Origin: DUAL01 sp036012565
GTDB lineage: Bacteria; Bacteroidota; Bacteroidia; Flavobacteriales; BACL11
Assembly (NCBI GenBank): GCA_036012565.1
Contig: DASCPP010000012.1
Span: 1 to 26,966, forward strand
DNA length: 26,966 nucleotides
Direction of reading: 5' to 3'
In this document: positions 1 to 7,919 of the stretch, piece by piece
Position numbering within the stretch: the stretch's first letter is position 1
Layout of the letters: each line of letters starts with the position of its first letter
Notes under the pieces: generated by a model
Told to the model about the DNA's origin: nothing
The model's database searches: none
The model's input: only the letters and a program-made list of their open reading frames with translations
Made by a program: the position numbers and the translations under genes

Positions 1-1083
1 TTTTATTCACATGCAGAATTTATATCCAATATAAATTCTTCTGTTGGTACACAAAATAGTATTGTAGGAATTACAGAATTAATGGGGGCAAGAATTTCAT
101 ATATTCAATCTCTTCCAGAGTTTACAGCAATACCTCCTACAATCGGTAATATTACTTCAAGTCCATCTAATCCAACACCTCATACTAGTGTAACTATTTC
201 TGCCCAAGTTACAAATGCAACAGATGTATTTTTAGGCTATCGATTTAAATTTCATGATGCATTTACAAAAACCGCCATGGTTGATAATGGAACTGGTTTA
301 TATAGTGCTGCAATTGATGTAGATGCAAGAGATGTACAATACTATATTTATGCTGAGAATAATGATGCTGGTATTTTCTCTCCTGAAAGAGCGGAAAAAG
401 AATTTCATCAGTTAGCGGTGGTTGATAATTTAGTAATCAATGAGATTATGGCCTCTAATATTAGCGCCATAGCTGATCAAAGTGGGGAATATGATGATTG
501 GGTAGAACTTTACAATGGTAATAATTTCTCACTCAATTTAACTGGTTATTATCTTTCTGATTCTGAGAATGATTTGACAAAATGGTCTTTTCCTAATGTT
601 AGTATTTCTCCGAATGATTATTTGATAATTTGGTGTGATACGGCTGGAAACACACAAGCAGGATTGCATACTACCTATCGTCTTTCTGCTGATCAAGAGG
701 AGGTATATCTTACTGATCCAAATGGAACTATAATTGATGCAGTTCATTTTGTAAATATGCCAAATGATGTGGCTTATGCTAGAGTTCCAAATGGAACGGG
801 AACTTTTATTCATCAAGGAGAAACTTATGAAGCAAATAATCAGAATATTTCTGGAATTACTAATATGAATATTAGTAGTAAAATGCGTGTTTATCCTAAC
901 CCTTCCAATAATAGAATTTATATTCTGGGAGCAGATGGTGATTTGAGCATTCATAACCTAATAGGGCAAGAGGTGTTTAGCGATTATGTAGATAATACTA
1001 TTTCAGTCGATATTTCTAATTGGAATGCTGGAGTATATTTTATAAAATCAAATCAAAAAGTGATTAAAATTATAAAACAATAA
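1..1083 (+). CDS. CotH-like secreted protein, C-terminal part: lamin-tail domain and T9SS type A sorting signal (5' end outside window)
   Basis: The reading frame is open from the first base, so the N-terminus lies outside the window. The first visible residues (HAEFISNINSS...ELMGARISYIQSLPEF) resemble the end of a CotH kinase-like domain, where a helix of the type 'L..f...R..yl' closes the fold. I see none of the CotH catalytic core, so that assignment rests on this tail and on the neighbours. A beta-sandwich linker follows (Bacteroidota-type NPTPHTSVTISAQVTNA), then a lamin-tail domain at about 440-800 nt (LVINEIMASN, DDWVELYNG, GYYLSDSEND, LTKWSFP). The last ~67 residues are a T9SS type A sorting domain (MRVYPNPSNN...GVYFIKSNQKVIKIIKQ), which predicts export to the cell surface. 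A lipoprotein gene starts 2 bases after the stop codon. Sure of the lamin-tail and T9SS parts; moderately sure of CotH. Confidence 0.72.
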   Translation, partial: FYSHAEFISNINSSVGTQNSIVGITELMGARISYIQSLPEFTAIPPTIGNITSSPSNPTPHTSVTISAQVTNATDVFLGYRFKFHDAFTKTAMVDNGTGLYSAAIDVDARDVQYYIYAENNDAGIFSPERAEKEFHQLAVVDNLVINEIMASNISAIADQSGEYDDWVELYNGNNFSLNLTGYYLSDSENDLTKWSFPNVSISPNDYLIIWCDTAGNTQAGLHTTYRLSADQEEVYLTDPNGTIIDAVHFVNMPNDVAYARVPNGTGTFIHQGETYEANNQNISGITNMNISSKMRVYPNPSNNRIYILGADGDLSIHNLIGQEVFSDYVDNTISVDISNWNAGVYFIKSNQKVIKIIKQ

Positions 1084-1085
1084 AT

Positions 1086-1496
1086 ATGAAAAGAATAGTA
1101 ATTTTATTAGTTATTGTAATCGGATTTACATCCTGTGAAAAAGAATCAGGAGAAGGAGGCACTTCAGTAATTGAAGGGAAAGCATATAAGATTCACACCT
1201 ATCAAACAACTCAAGGACAAATTGACACATTATATTATCAGCTAGATGCGGGTAAGGATGTTTTTATTATTTATTCTGATGATGAAACAGCTATTTATGA
1301 TGATGAATTTGAAACAGATTATAATGGAAGGTATCGTTTTGAGTTTTTACGAAAAGGAAAATATACCATTTATACTTATGCTGATAGTTCTGATATGAAC
1401 ACTACTTATGATTATCCTGTTTTTCACCATATTGAAATTAAATCGAACAACTCTACCAACAAGGTTGATGATTTTGTAATTGAAAAGAATCAATAA
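1086..1496 (+). CDS. small lipoprotein with a prealbumin/carboxypeptidase-regulatory-like fold
   Basis: 136 residues. It begins with a lipoprotein signal peptide ending in a lipobox, GFTSC, with Cys17 the likely lipidated residue. Charged residues (EKESGEGG) follow the cysteine; in Bacteroidota such residues often go with export to the cell surface. The mature part contains 'DYNGRYRFEFLRKGKYTIYTYADS' in pattern: a beta-hairpin of the 'dG.Y.f..l..G.Y.v' type seen in carboxypeptidase-regulatory/SdrD B-like sandwich domains, although no full domain can be assigned by eye. It starts 2 bases after the CotH-like gene, and its stop codon is immediately followed by the GTG of the VTC gene, so it almost certainly belongs to the same transcript. 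Function unknown; probably an envelope-anchored accessory of this cluster. Confidence 0.7.
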   Translation: MKRIVILLVIVIGFTSCEKESGEGGTSVIEGKAYKIHTYQTTQGQIDTLYYQLDAGKDVFIIYSDDETAIYDDEFETDYNGRYRFEFLRKGKYTIYTYADSSDMNTTYDYPVFHHIEIKSNNSTNKVDDFVIEKNQ

Positions 1497-2243
1497 GTGA
1501 AGTCTATACTAAACCTTTCTGATTTCACACCTATCTCATTATCTGAAATGGGTGAAGTGAAACTAATGAATAGAACCGATACTAAATTTGTTTTTAGGGT
1601 AATTAATTTGGAGAAACTCTTAGAAAAGATGCAGGCATTCTATAAAGTTTTGGAAGTAAATGACGAAAGAATTCAAACATATAAATCTCTTTATTTTGAT
1701 ACAGAAGACAGAAAATTCTATATCGATCATCATAATAGCAGGGTAAACAGAAATAAGATTCGTTTTAGAGAATATGTAGGTAGTGGCCTTACTTTTCTGG
1801 AGATAAAACTTAAAAATAATAAAGGTAAGACCATTAAAAAAAGGATGAGAGCTGCAAAAATCTCTGAAAAGCTTTCCTCTGAACAAAAAGAATACATTGA
1901 AAAAATAATAGGTAAGAAACTAGAAGTTAGTGCAAAGCAATGGATTAATTTTAGCCGACTTACATTTGTGCATAAAACACAAAAGGAACGACTTACCATT
2001 GATATAAATTTATCGTTTGAAAATGAAAAAGAATCAGGAGATTTGAGAGATATTGTAATTGCTGAAGTAAAGCAAGAAAGAATGAGCAGAAAATCTGATT
2101 TTATGCGTATTGCAAAAGAAATGAGTATCTTGCCCATGCGTTTGAGTAAATATTGTATTTCAACAATGCAATTATGGCAAAATATAAAGCAAAACAGATT
2201 TAAGAAGAAACAACTTTTTATTAATAAATTAAAACAAGTATAA
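1497..2243 (+). CDS. VTC-domain polyphosphate polymerase-like protein
   Basis: 248 residues, matching the catalytic core of the Vtc4/CYTH-like triphosphate tunnel family (polyphosphate from ATP in yeast). Visible tunnel-type motifs are NRTDTKF (R26, K30), YFDT (66-69), RNKIRFREY with R85/R89/R91, FLEIKLKNNKGKTIKKR (E102, K104), RLTIDINLSF (R165, D169), IAEVKQ (E190, K192) and SKYC (K218). The alternating basic residues on beta strands and the late E and K match the known layout of this active site. There is no SPX domain and no transmembrane segment, unlike yeast Vtc4. The start is a GTG directly after the in-frame TAA of the lipoprotein gene; later ATGs would delete the conserved FTPISLSEM segment. 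The stop overlaps the ATG of the DUF4956 gene (TAATG). Polyphosphate synthesis is inferred from family and motifs. Confidence 0.87.
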   Translation: MKSILNLSDFTPISLSEMGEVKLMNRTDTKFVFRVINLEKLLEKMQAFYKVLEVNDERIQTYKSLYFDTEDRKFYIDHHNSRVNRNKIRFREYVGSGLTFLEIKLKNNKGKTIKKRMRAAKISEKLSSEQKEYIEKIIGKKLEVSAKQWINFSRLTFVHKTQKERLTIDINLSFENEKESGDLRDIVIAEVKQERMSRKSDFMRIAKEMSILPMRLSKYCISTMQLWQNIKQNRFKKKQLFINKLKQV

Positions 2244-2884
2244 TGGAATTATTACTGATCTTGCTAGATAGTTTAGAGTTTTTAGGTACACCCGTTTGGG
2301 ATTCTGAGGATTTTCTTAAGCTTCTTATAAAAGGAACTTTCAATTTAGGAGTTGTACTTTTAATTGTACGGTGTATTTATTATCCTATAACAAAGAATAA
2401 GGATTATCTTTTTACTTATTTACTAATAAGCTTAACTGTATTTTTACTTTGTTTTTTACTTGACAATGTAAAACTTCAATTAGGATTTGCTTTAGGGCTT
2501 TTTGCAATATTTGGTATTATTCGCTACCGAACTGATCCTATTGCTATCAAAGAGATGACTTATCTTTTCTTAGTAATTGGAATATCGGTAGTGAATGCAT
2601 TAGCAAACAAAAAAATTAGTTATGCTGAGCTGGTTTTTGCCAATTTACTAATTGTATTTGTCACCTTTGGGATGGAGCGGCTTTGGCTTCTGAAACACGA
2701 AACCAGAAAGAATATTATTTACGAAAAAATTGAACTCATAAAACCAGAGAATAAAACGGAACTTCTTGCAGATCTAAAAGAAAGGACGGGTATTGATATC
2801 ATCAGATATGAAATAAGAAGAATTGATTTTTTGCGTGATATAGCTAACATTCGTATTTTCTATTATGAGGACGACTCTAAATAA
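2243..2884 (+). CDS. DUF4956 multi-pass membrane protein
   Basis: 213 residues. Hydrophobic segments lie at about 31-49, 55-73, 80-94, 105-121 and 128-146, followed by a soluble C-terminal tail (155-213) that looks like a small alpha/beta domain. The family signature is GFALGLFAIFGIIRYRTDPI at 81-100, followed by KEMTYLFLVIGISVVNAL. Its biochemical role is not known to me. Genes of this family recur next to VTC-domain polymerases, as here, where the ATG shares a base with the VTC stop codon. A natural inference is that it supplies the membrane component that bacterial VTC proteins lack, perhaps a conduit for polyphosphate, since in yeast the membrane domain is part of the VTC complex. The 3' end overlaps the next gene by 20 bases, which suggests translational coupling. 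Confidence 0.87.
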   Translation: MELLLILLDSLEFLGTPVWDSEDFLKLLIKGTFNLGVVLLIVRCIYYPITKNKDYLFTYLLISLTVFLLCFLLDNVKLQLGFALGLFAIFGIIRYRTDPIAIKEMTYLFLVIGISVVNALANKKISYAELVFANLLIVFVTFGMERLWLLKHETRKNIIYEKIELIKPENKTELLADLKERTGIDIIRYEIRRIDFLRDIANIRIFYYEDDSK

Positions 2885-3509
2885 AATCTTTATACTTTTA
2901 TTTTTACCTTTCTTTTCTATAGCTCAGGAAAATGATTTTCAAACGTGGACATCTGTTTCTGCCTCAAAGAAGTTAATTAAAAAAACAGATTTAATAGTAA
3001 AACAAGGAGCTCGTTTTAGAGAGAATTCTTCCGTAAAATCTAAACTTTTTACTGATATAAGAATTAAAAGAAAATACAACAAACATTTTAGTTTTGCTGT
3101 TGGTTATCGCTTCTCGAATGATTGGAATAAGAGATTTGTATTAGCTCAAAAAAATAGGTTCTACTCAGATGTTTATTATAAAGATAAACTCAAAAAAAGA
3201 TTCTTGCTTGATCTAAGAGCGAGATGGCAAACTCAAGGGAATTTTGAAGGATATTCATCACTTTTTAGACAAAAATCGGTAGTAGCATACAATATTAGAA
3301 AAACAAAATTAGAACCATCATTTGCAATAGAATATTTCCTAAATATTGAAAGTATACTAGTAGATAAATTACGATATGCTTTTGGCATTTCTCATCCTAT
3401 TACAAAAGATTTGGATGCTGAAATAGCATATAGAATTCAGCAAGAGTTTTATGCCAATAATCCTGAAACTTTGTTTATTTTTGAAGGAAAATTATCTTAT
3501 GATTTTTAA
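2865..3509 (+). CDS. DUF2490 family outer-membrane-type protein
   Basis: 214 residues with an N-terminal signal peptide (IFILLFLPFFSIA, then QEN at the predicted mature end). The rest is rich in alternating hydrophobic/charged beta strands: FQTWTSVSASKKL, LIVKQGARFREN, FTDIRIKRKYN, FSFAVGYRFSNDWN, RFLLDLRARWQTQ, LDAEIAYRIQQEF, with a terminal LSYDF. This is typical of DUF2490 proteins, which resemble small outer-membrane beta-barrels, and the aromatic C-terminal residue fits that. The ATG lies 20 bases inside the DUF4956 gene. In this cluster it would be the outer-membrane member, linking a cytosolic VTC polymerase and an inner-membrane DUF4956 protein to surface proteins; that role is inference. 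Confidence 0.78.
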   Translation: MRTTLNKIFILLFLPFFSIAQENDFQTWTSVSASKKLIKKTDLIVKQGARFRENSSVKSKLFTDIRIKRKYNKHFSFAVGYRFSNDWNKRFVLAQKNRFYSDVYYKDKLKKRFLLDLRARWQTQGNFEGYSSLFRQKSVVAYNIRKTKLEPSFAIEYFLNIESILVDKLRYAFGISHPITKDLDAEIAYRIQQEFYANNPETLFIFEGKLSYDF

Positions 3510-3515
3510 CATATT

Positions 3516-4004
3516 ATGAAAGAAAAAAAAATAGAGATAACCTTTGTAAAAGCAAATTTTAACGAACTAGATATTTCAGAACAAGAACTAATTGAAAAAG
3601 CAAAAAATGCATATTCCAATGCTTACGCCCCTTATTCTGGTTTTTTGGTTGGGGCAAGTGTTTTGCTAGAAAATGGAGAGATTATTAATGGAAGTAATCA
3701 GGAAAATGTGGCTTATCCTTCGGGGCTATGTGCCGAAAGAGTAGCTCTGTTTTATGCTGGCGCAAAATATCCAGAAGTCGCTATTAAAACCATTGCTATT
3801 TCCGCAAAGTCCAAAACTTTTGAAATTGATGATGTGGTTAGCCCATGTGGGGCATGCCGTCAAGTAATGGCAGAATACCAGCAAAAACAAGGACAAAATA
3901 TACGACTGCTTTTACATCCCACTAATGATGAAGTACTGATTGCAAATTCAGTGACAGACTTGCTCCCGTTTATGTTTAATTCTGAGAAGTTAAGAAAGTT
4001 TTAA
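3516..4004 (+). CDS. cdd: cytidine deaminase
   Basis: 162 residues, a normal size for the small tetrameric form. It hydrolytically deaminates cytidine and deoxycytidine to the uridine forms in pyrimidine salvage. Zinc and catalytic motifs are intact: C72-A-E74-R (zinc ligand plus the catalytic glutamate) and P110-C-G-A-C114 with following RQVM (two zinc ligands). The substrate-binding segment AYAPYSGFLVGASVL...NQENVAYPSGL is also present. It starts 6 bases after the DUF2490 gene and is probably read through from the same promoter, but there is no evident functional link to the polymerase cluster. No convincing hairpin terminator follows; the next gene, pheT, has its own -7 element. Confidence 0.95.
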   Translation: MKEKKIEITFVKANFNELDISEQELIEKAKNAYSNAYAPYSGFLVGASVLLENGEIINGSNQENVAYPSGLCAERVALFYAGAKYPEVAIKTIAISAKSKTFEIDDVVSPCGACRQVMAEYQQKQGQNIRLLLHPTNDEVLIANSVTDLLPFMFNSEKLRKF

Positions 4005-4034
4005 TCAAAATTAATTTTTTGTTATTCAATTTTC

Positions 4035-4042
4035 TATTTTTG
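4035..4042 (+). promoter_or_regulatory. -7 element (TATTTTTG) upstream of pheT
   Basis: TATTTTTG matches the Bacteroidota housekeeping -7 consensus TAnnTTTG and lies 19 bases before the pheT ATG, leaving a short leader. The nearest upstream TTG (4019-4021) is 13 bases away, closer than the usual ~19, so the -33 half is weak or absent. Confidence 0.45.
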
Positions 4043-4061
4043 TCTACATTACAATAGTTAG

Positions 4062-6485
4062 ATGAAAATATCATATAATTGGCTTAATCAGTATTTACTT
4101 TTAAAACAATCTCCTAATGAGATAGCTCAGCTTTTAACCGATATTGGTTTAGAAGTAGAAGGTACTCAGGAGGTAGAAAGCATAAAAGGGGGCTTAAAAG
4201 GAGTTGTGATTGGAGAGGTTATAACTAAAGTGCAGCATCCTAATGCCGACAGATTAAGCCTAACAACTGTTGATGTTGGAGCAGATGACGATTTACAAAT
4301 TGTTTGTGGTGCCCCCAATGTAGCTGTAGGCCAAAAAGTCCCAGTCGCCACTATTGGCACTTTGCTTTATGATGGTAACGAATCTTTTAAAATTAAAAAA
4401 GGAAAGATAAGAGGAGAAGTTTCAATGGGAATGATTTGTGCTGAGGATGAGTTGGGTTTAGGAAAAGGGCATAAGGGAATTATGGTATTGAATGCCAAAG
4501 CCAAAGTAGGAACTCCTGCTGGGAAGTATTTTAAATTGGAATCAGATATTGTTTTTGAAATTGGACTTACACCCAATCGTTCGGATGCTATGGGTCATAT
4601 TGGGGTAGCTCGTGATTTGCTTACGGTACTCAATCATAAAGGAGAGAAACTAAATATGTGTCGCCCATCAGTAGAGAATTTTAAAATAGCTAATACCAGT
4701 AAAACTATTGCTGTTGAAGTGAAAAATACAGATTTATGTCTAAGGTATTCAGGAATAAGTATTAGCGGAGTAACAGTTGCTGATTCTCCTGATTGGTTGC
4801 AAAATAGATTAAAAGCGATTGGTTTAACACCCATCAATAATATTGTAGATGCTACTAATTATGTATTGCATGAAACAGGACAACCATTACACGCTTTTGA
4901 TATTGCAAAAATTGAAGGAAATAAAATAGTTGTTACTACTTTAAAAAACAATACCAAGTTTATCGCTTTGGATAAAATAGAAAGGAAGCTTTCAGTTACT
5001 GATTTAATGATATGTAATGTAAAAAAACCAATGTGCATTGCGGGAGTATTTGGTGGTTTGCATGCTGGAGTTACTAAGAATACAAAGGACATCTTTTTGG
5101 AATCTGCTTATTTTAATCCGGTAAGTATTAGAAAAACAGCAAAAAGACATAACCTGAGTACGGATGCTTCTTTCCGTTTTGAAAGAGGTTGTGACCCAAA
5201 TATAACTGTTTACGCTTTAAAGCGTGTAGTATTACTTATTACTGAAATAGCAGGAGGTAAAATCGCATCTGAAATTACAGATATCTATCCAAGTAAAATT
5301 GAGCATTTTAAGGTTGATTTGAATTATGCTAAAATGGATGCGCTTATTGGTGAAGTGATTGACAGGGGGGTAGTGAAGTCAATTCTTACTGATTTAGAAA
5401 TTGAAATCACTAATACTACTAAGGATGGTTTAAGTTTATTGATTCCTCCTTTTCGTGCAGATGTACAAAGGGAAGTAGATGTAATTGAGGAAATTCTAAG
5501 AATTTATGGCTTTAATACGGTTGCAATGCCAACTAAATTAAATACTACAATTTCTTATTCTGATAGTGTAAACCCTGAGAATTTAAGAAACACTATTTCT
5601 GATTTATTATCTACAAATGGATTCAATGAGGTAATGAATAATTCCTTAACTAAAGGTGATTACACGGCTATTATTCCTGAATTAGATACATCACAAAATG
5701 TTGAGCTTCTCAACCCTTTCTCACAGGATGTAAATGTAATGCGTCAATCTTTAAAGTTTAGCGGATTAGAGAATATTGCTTACAATCAAAACAGAAAAAA
5801 TACTGATGTTAAGTTTTATGAGTTCGGTAAAACATATCATAAAACAGAAGAAGGATATAAAGAGAATCAGCACTTGCAAATTTTAGTTAGCGGTAAAGTT
5901 GAATCTGAAAATTGGAATACTTCATCTGATAAAGCAGATTTTTATTTCATTAAAGAAAAAGTGGAGCATGTCCTCAGTAGATTGGGAGTTAAGAAGTTAA
6001 AATCAGAGGCAATTTGTACGCACGGTTTTGTTGATGGATTGATGTATAAGTTCAAAAAAAATAGATTAGTTTGTTTTGGAAAACTAGATAAAAATCTTTG
6101 CAAAGCATTTAATGTTAAATCTGATGTTTATGCTGCTGATTTCAATTGGGATTTAGTTTTAGAATTAGCAGGATATACTAAAATAAAATACCAAGAAGTC
6201 TCAAGATTCCCAAAGGTAAGAAGGGACCTTTCTTTATTAGTTGATAAATCAGTTTCTTTTGACGAATTAAGTAAAATTGCCAAACAAGCAAATAATAAAA
6301 TCTTAAAGACAGTTAATCTTTTTGATGTGTATGAAGGAGTGAAACTTCCTGAGGGTAAGAAATCTTATGCCTTATCATTCACAATGGCTGATGATAGTAA
6401 AACATTAACCGATAAATATGTGGATAAGGTAATGGATAAATTAATGAAGTCCTTTAAAGAGCAAGTAGGAGCAGAGGTAAGGTAA
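4062..6485 (+). CDS. pheT: phenylalanine--tRNA ligase beta subunit
   Basis: 807 residues, the usual length. It pairs with PheS (not in this window) in the alpha2beta2 enzyme that charges tRNA-Phe. Domains in order: N-terminal MKISYNWLNQYL; a tRNA-binding EMAP/OB-type domain at about 44-155 (VVIGEVITKVQHPNADRL, IVCGAPNV); the B3/B4 editing region (about 210-390, with LTPINNIVDATNYVLHETGQPLHAFD and STDASFRFERG in pattern); B5 (about 400-475, ending in PPFRADVQREVDVIEEILRIYG); the synthetase-like core; and a C-terminal FDX-ACB anticodon-binding domain from about 714 (FPKVRRDLSLLV...DVYEG...KSYALSFTM). The ATG at the family N-terminus is preceded by a -7 element. The separation from pheS is common in this phylum. 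No defects seen. Confidence 0.97.
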   Translation: MKISYNWLNQYLLLKQSPNEIAQLLTDIGLEVEGTQEVESIKGGLKGVVIGEVITKVQHPNADRLSLTTVDVGADDDLQIVCGAPNVAVGQKVPVATIGTLLYDGNESFKIKKGKIRGEVSMGMICAEDELGLGKGHKGIMVLNAKAKVGTPAGKYFKLESDIVFEIGLTPNRSDAMGHIGVARDLLTVLNHKGEKLNMCRPSVENFKIANTSKTIAVEVKNTDLCLRYSGISISGVTVADSPDWLQNRLKAIGLTPINNIVDATNYVLHETGQPLHAFDIAKIEGNKIVVTTLKNNTKFIALDKIERKLSVTDLMICNVKKPMCIAGVFGGLHAGVTKNTKDIFLESAYFNPVSIRKTAKRHNLSTDASFRFERGCDPNITVYALKRVVLLITEIAGGKIASEITDIYPSKIEHFKVDLNYAKMDALIGEVIDRGVVKSILTDLEIEITNTTKDGLSLLIPPFRADVQREVDVIEEILRIYGFNTVAMPTKLNTTISYSDSVNPENLRNTISDLLSTNGFNEVMNNSLTKGDYTAIIPELDTSQNVELLNPFSQDVNVMRQSLKFSGLENIAYNQNRKNTDVKFYEFGKTYHKTEEGYKENQHLQILVSGKVESENWNTSSDKADFYFIKEKVEHVLSRLGVKKLKSEAICTHGFVDGLMYKFKKNRLVCFGKLDKNLCKAFNVKSDVYAADFNWDLVLELAGYTKIKYQEVSRFPKVRRDLSLLVDKSVSFDELSKIAKQANNKILKTVNLFDVYEGVKLPEGKKSYALSFTMADDSKTLTDKYVDKVMDKLMKSFKEQVGAEVR

Positions 6486-6533
6486 AATTTTTCATTTTGA
6501 TTTGTATTGAGTAGTTGTTTAGTGATTAAAAAC

Positions 6534-6541
6534 TATATTTG
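6534..6541 (+). promoter_or_regulatory. -7 element (TATATTTG) upstream of ffh
   Basis: A perfect TAnnTTTG match 24 bases before the ffh ATG at 6566. A TTG at 6515-6517 is 16 bases upstream, a little short of the usual ~19. The element overlaps an in-frame TTG codon (6539) that would give a longer ffh reading frame. Transcription starting a few bases downstream would exclude that codon, which supports the ATG start. Confidence 0.55.
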
Positions 6542-6565
6542 TATAATATAGTAAAGCTTAAAGAA

Positions 6566-7909
6566 ATGTTTGAGAATTTATCAGAGAAACTAGATAAGGC
6601 GTTTAAAGTATTAAAAGGGCAAGGCAGTATTTCCGAAATTAATGTAGCCCAAACAATGAAAGAAATCCGTAAGGCACTTTTGTCTGCTGATGTGGATTTT
6701 AAAACTGCAAAATCTTTTACAGCTAAAGTAAAAGAAAAAGCAATGGGGCAAAAAGTGCTTACCGCTATTAATCCTGGTCATCTCTTAATCAAAATAATGC
6801 AAGATGAGCTAGCGAAATTGATGGGAAGCGAGCAGTCAGAAATTAATTTAAAAGGTTCGCCAACTATAATTCTAATATCTGGTTTGCAAGGAAGTGGTAA
6901 AACAACTTTTGCCGGAAAATTAGCATTATTATTGAAAAGTAAAAAAAACAAACGCCCCCTTTTAGTTGCTTGTGATGTGTACCGTCCTGCTGCAATTGAT
7001 CAGATTGTTGTGTTGGCCGAGCAAGTTGGAGTAGAAGTTTTTCAAGACCGAGAAAGTAAAAATCCAGTTGAAATTTCCAGAAATGCAATAAAGCATGCTA
7101 AAGCCAATGGACATAATGTAGTAATAGTAGATACGGCAGGGCGATTAGCCGTGGATGAAAAAATGATGACTGAGATTGCTGCAATAAAATCAGCAACTAA
7201 TCCTAATGAAACTTTGTTTGTGGTGGATTCGATGACAGGGCAAGATGCGGTGAATACTGCAAAAGTATTTAACGATAAACTAAATTATGATGGCGTAGTG
7301 CTTACTAAACTTGATGGGGACACTAGAGGAGGAGCGGCCTTAACTATTCGCTCGGTTGTAGATAAACCCATTAAATTTATTGGGACCTCTGAAAAAATGG
7401 ATGGATTGGATGAATTCCATCCCGATAGAATGGCAAGTCGTATCTTAGGAATGGGAGATGTTATCTCTTTGGTAGAACGTGCACAACAACAATTTGATGA
7501 GGATGAAGCTAGGAAAGTGCAGAAGAAAATTGCTAAAGATCAATTTGATTTTGATGATTTTTTAAAACAAATTCAACAAGTAAAAAAGATGGGAAATATA
7601 AAGGATTTGGCGGGGATGATTCCTGGAATAGGGAAAGCTGTTAAGGATGTAGATATTGATGATGATGCTTTTAAAGGAATTGAATCTATTATCCACTCTA
7701 TGACCAAGCAAGAACGTAAAAACCCTAAATTACTTAACGGTAGTAGAAAGAAAAGAATTGCTGATGGTAGCGGAACTTCAGTTGTTGATGTAAACCAATT
7801 GATTAAGCAATTCGGCCAAATGGGAAAAATGATGAAGATGATGCAAGGAGGTGGTGGAAAACAAATAATGCAAATGATGCAAGGAAAAGGCGGTATGCCT
7901 AAGATGTGA
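6566..7909 (+). CDS. ffh: signal recognition particle protein Ffh (SRP54)
   Basis: 447 residues from the ATG at 6566. This GTPase binds 4.5S RNA and signal sequences of nascent membrane proteins and docks with FtsY at the inner membrane. N domain: MFENLSEKLDKAFKVLKGQG. G domain: P-loop GLQGSGKTT at about 106-114, ACDVYRPAA, DTAGR at 189-193, TKLDGDTRGGAA from 247. M domain from about 300, with GMIPGIGK, MTKQERKNPKLLNGSRKKRIADGSG in pattern, and a methionine-rich end (QMGKMMKMM, IMQMMQGKGGMPKM). The frame is open from a TTG at 6539, but that codon lies in the -7 element and the extra residues are not family sequence. First gene of a packed group: folD starts 10 bases downstream. Confidence 0.97.
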   Translation: MFENLSEKLDKAFKVLKGQGSISEINVAQTMKEIRKALLSADVDFKTAKSFTAKVKEKAMGQKVLTAINPGHLLIKIMQDELAKLMGSEQSEINLKGSPTIILISGLQGSGKTTFAGKLALLLKSKKNKRPLLVACDVYRPAAIDQIVVLAEQVGVEVFQDRESKNPVEISRNAIKHAKANGHNVVIVDTAGRLAVDEKMMTEIAAIKSATNPNETLFVVDSMTGQDAVNTAKVFNDKLNYDGVVLTKLDGDTRGGAALTIRSVVDKPIKFIGTSEKMDGLDEFHPDRMASRILGMGDVISLVERAQQQFDEDEARKVQKKIAKDQFDFDDFLKQIQQVKKMGNIKDLAGMIPGIGKAVKDVDIDDDAFKGIESIIHSMTKQERKNPKLLNGSRKKRIADGSGTSVVDVNQLIKQFGQMGKMMKMMQGGGGKQIMQMMQGKGGMPKM

Positions 7910-7919
7910 TATTATAATT

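Noticed and set aside
1730..2137. 135-residue minus-strand frame inside the VTC gene
   Set aside because: Serine/phenylalanine/leucine-rich shadow of lysine/glutamate-rich coding sequence; the plus-strand VTC motifs are decisive.
4007..4018. Palindrome AAAATTAATTTT after cdd, as a possible terminator
   Set aside because: All A-T and self-complementary with no room for a loop; it would not form a stable hairpin. Ordinary AT-rich spacer.
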